A stretch of DNA of 26,809 nt from Akkermansiaceae bacterium UBA7890 (lineage in GTDB: Bacteria; Verrucomicrobiota; Verrucomicrobiia; Verrucomicrobiales; Akkermansiaceae). The stretch is from assembly GCA_002501065.1 (NCBI GenBank), contig DLRK01000016.1, forward strand, positions 1-26,809, in the 5' to 3' direction. The translations under genes and the position numbers were made by a program. Positions 24,919 through 26,809 of the stretch are shown here, piece by piece; the first letter of the stretch is position 1; the number at the start of each line of letters is the position of its first letter. The notes beneath the pieces were generated by a model. It made no database searches. It was not told the origin of the DNA and saw nothing but the letters and a program-made list of their open reading frames with translations.

Positions 24919-26004
24919 ATGGCAAACCTTTCCGAAAGCTACGACAAGGCCGCTCTCATCGTTTCCCTGCTTCTCGCCCTGGGGCTCGGGGCAATGGTCC
25001 TGATGGCTAAAGGGAAGGTTGAGGAGGACTTTCCAGCTGCGACCGGGGGAGTCAGGTTGAAGGCGCCCGAGAATCCCAACGAAAAAAATTACAAGGCAGC
25101 TACTTCTGAAATCGGGAGCAAGGTCACTCTGGAGGGACCTGTCACTTCAAAGGGGCGCAAGATCGAAAACTTCGTTGGAACGCCGCTGTTCCTCAAGGAG
25201 GACGTCACGACCCCGATAGACCTGGGGGATCCTTCCTATAAGGAGATGGTGCATGATCCCATTCCGAACCAGTGGTGGCTTGATCACCGGATTGATCCGG
25301 GTTGGGATAACTCTCCCAGCCTCGACCAGGATGGTGACGGTTTTGCCAATCGTGAGGAATTTGATGCCAAGACCGATCCCAATGATCCCAAGAGCTTCCC
25401 CTCCCTCATCGCGAAGTTGCAGTGTGTGCGGTTGAAGAAGCGGGCGTTCATGCTGACCTACTCCTCTGACAGCACGGTGGGAAAAATTAAGGATTCGGAT
25501 ACTTTCAAGTTCAACCACGAGGAGATCGTGAACAACAGGAAAGTCAGAACCTCTTCGCAGGGAGAGCTTAGGCCCGGGAAGGGCCCGGAGAACTCCAACG
25601 TATTCGACAAGGGTGGGGCCCAGATGCGCTACGAATTCAAGAAAATCGAGCAACGGACCTTTGAGAATCCCGGAACAGGGGTCATGCAAACCGCCAATTT
25701 CGCTACCCTGGAGGATGTGGGCGCAGCGAAAAAGGGCGATATTATCGAACTCAAGAAGGGGTCACGCAACGGGGTGATCGTCAAGGACTGGACGGCAGTG
25801 CTTGTCCTGGCGGCGATCGGGGAGGAGGCCAAGGAGCTCCAGATTGAAGAGCGCAGCCGTTTTGCCCTGCCGTTTGACCCGAATGCAGTCAAAAAACCCT
25901 ATACATTCGCCGGAGTCAGCGATGCTGGGGCTGCCATTGTCGAGTGGAAAGAGGATGGGGAGACCAAATCCATGGATCTCCAACCCGTCACCCCCGCAAA
26001 TTGA
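24919..26004 (+). CDS. Amuc_1099-family pilus-like protein with a Ca-binding-type loop
   Basis: 361 aa. N-terminal MANLSESYDKAALIVSLLL, then one membrane helix (~10-29) and a periplasmic part. At residues 136-148, DQDGDGFANREEF is a DxDxDG loop of EF-hand/dockerin/thrombospondin-3 type, followed by TDPNDPKSFPSL. The rest (AKLQCVRLKKRAFMLTYS, MRYEFKKIEQRTFENPG, FATLEDVGAAKKGDIIELKK) looks beta-rich. Position and size fit Amuc_1099, between the Amuc_1100- and Amuc_1098-type genes. Its biochemical function is unknown to me; periplasmic pilus-complex component by context (PilP-like placement). No ribosome binding site is seen; 87 bp after the previous gene. Confidence 0.85.
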   Translation: MANLSESYDKAALIVSLLLALGLGAMVLMAKGKVEEDFPAATGGVRLKAPENPNEKNYKAATSEIGSKVTLEGPVTSKGRKIENFVGTPLFLKEDVTTPIDLGDPSYKEMVHDPIPNQWWLDHRIDPGWDNSPSLDQDGDGFANREEFDAKTDPNDPKSFPSLIAKLQCVRLKKRAFMLTYSSDSTVGKIKDSDTFKFNHEEIVNNRKVRTSSQGELRPGKGPENSNVFDKGGAQMRYEFKKIEQRTFENPGTGVMQTANFATLEDVGAAKKGDIIELKKGSRNGVIVKDWTAVLVLAAIGEEAKELQIEERSRFALPFDPNAVKKPYTFAGVSDAGAAIVEWKEDGETKSMDLQPVTPAN

Positions 26005-26105
26005 ACCCCATTCGTCAACTCTGAGATGTTACTCTTTCTGGACTATCCAAGAGAAAAAAAGCTTCACAAAGAAACTGGAACTGACAAGAACTCGCCTATC
26101 ACACC

Positions 26106-26809
26106 ATGCAAATAGCGAAGCACTTAACTAATCGCACGGCTCGCGTACTCACCCTGTCCCTCGGCCTTCTCACCCTCGCGCCAACTGTCGTCTTCTCCCA
26201 AAGCGACCTGGCCAAGCGAGAGATGATGCGTCGAGCAGAGAAAGTGCGACAGGCGGAAGAACTTCTTGAGTCGGGCCGCGAGGCCTACCAGAAGGGAGAC
26301 TACGAAACCGCCGTCACGAGTTATAACGAAGCCTTGGGCATCCTCCCGGGAGGGTTTGCCACCGCGGAACGTCGCCGCGCTCTGGAAGCTCACCTTGCCG
26401 ATGCCACCGTGGCACTTTCGCAGCAATACCGTCGCACCGGTAAGTATGTGGAGGCGCGGGAGAAGTTGAACCAGGTTCTTTCCATCGATCCCAACAACCA
26501 GCGGGCTCACCAGGAGATTGAATACCTTGATGATCCCATCCGGACCAACCCGGCGCTCTCCTATGACCACACCACCAACGTGGATAAGGTGCGGCGCTTT
26601 CTCTATACCGCAGAAGGCTTCAAGAATCTCGGACTCTATGATGATGCTATCCGCGAGTATCAGAAGGCATTGCAGGTAGATCCCTACAACTCTGCCGCGC
26701 GGCGGGGGATGGAGGGTATCCACCAACTGAAGTCCGATCACTACCGTTCGGCATATGATGAAGCGCGTGCCCGCATGCTGGCTGAAGTAGACGCGGCCTG
26801 GGAGATGGC
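26106..26809 (+). CDS. Amuc_1098-family type IV pilus-like secretin, N-terminal part, 3' end cut by window
   Basis: Open from the ATG at 26106 to the right edge (234 codons plus two bases). A signal peptide (MQIAKHLTNRTARVLTLSLG, hydrophobic core, VVFS cleavage) is followed by TPR helices at ~45-200, including ESGREAYQKGDYETAVTSYN, SQQYRRTGKYVEAREKLNQV and EGFKNLGLYDDAIREYQKAL, then YDEARARMLAEVDAAWEM. Amuc_1098 has this TPR-first layout before its PilQ/GspD secretin domain, and the order of genes supports that identity. The secretin barrel itself is outside the window, so the call rests on context and the N-terminal pattern. It would form the outer-membrane pore of the apparatus. Confidence 0.82.
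   Translation, partial: MQIAKHLTNRTARVLTLSLGLLTLAPTVVFSQSDLAKREMMRRAEKVRQAEELLESGREAYQKGDYETAVTSYNEALGILPGGFATAERRRALEAHLADATVALSQQYRRTGKYVEAREKLNQVLSIDPNNQRAHQEIEYLDDPIRTNPALSYDHTTNVDKVRRFLYTAEGFKNLGLYDDAIREYQKALQVDPYNSAARRGMEGIHQLKSDHYRSAYDEARARMLAEVDAAWEM

Noticed and set aside
1..26809. tRNA, rRNA, CRISPR array, intact IS element or prophage
   Set aside because: No cloverleaf-like, repeat-spacer, terminal-repeat or integrase/transposase signal was seen on either strand by eye.

Overview
The window is about 26.8 kb of fairly GC-rich bacterial chromosome with two gene-rich, mostly non-mobile halves. The best taxonomic clue is at the right end. Five consecutive plus-strand genes match, in order and architecture, the Akkermansia muciniphila pilus-like cluster read as Amuc_1102, Amuc_1101 (PilM-like), Amuc_1100, Amuc_1099 and Amuc_1098 (TPR plus secretin, cut by the window end). 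With a PEP-CTERM protein, a TIGR04073-type exosortase-associated protein, an SHD1-domain protein and a huge secreted protein ending in the 'GFYRLE' tail common in this phylum, this points to Verrucomicrobiota, probably Verrucomicrobiales, and not necessarily Akkermansia itself. All assignments come from reading motifs; no search was run.

Left part (1-6.2 kb): the 3' end of a multi-LamG secreted protein (+); converging on it, a TPR-sulfotransferase and a PEP-CTERM surface protein (both -); a gene-poor stretch with what looks like a frameshifted gene remnant (-); then a secreted PHB-depolymerase/feruloyl-esterase-like hydrolase (+).

Middle (6.2-16.6 kb): a 1793-aa exported subtilisin-like protease with CARDB-like and von Willebrand A modules (+). 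A minus-strand block follows, listed right to left: a small hypothetical protein, a membrane-anchored pseudokinase with two C-type-lectin-like ectodomains, the TIGR04073 protein with a clear intrinsic terminator, and an SHD1 protein.

Right part (16.6-26.8 kb): an LptF/LptG-type permease (-), divergent from a DinG-type Fe-S helicase (+); a type I 3-dehydroquinate dehydratase (aroD, -); then the pilus-like operon (+). In that operon the PilM-like ATPase is fused to a PilN-like membrane domain, the Amuc_1100-like protein probably takes the PilO position, and the secretin would form the outer-membrane pore. None of the five operon starts has a recognisable Shine-Dalgarno sequence, whereas the protease, dinG and aroD starts do.

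I saw no tRNA, rRNA, CRISPR array or intact insertion sequence. Most of the other long open frames are antisense shadows that come with the GC content.
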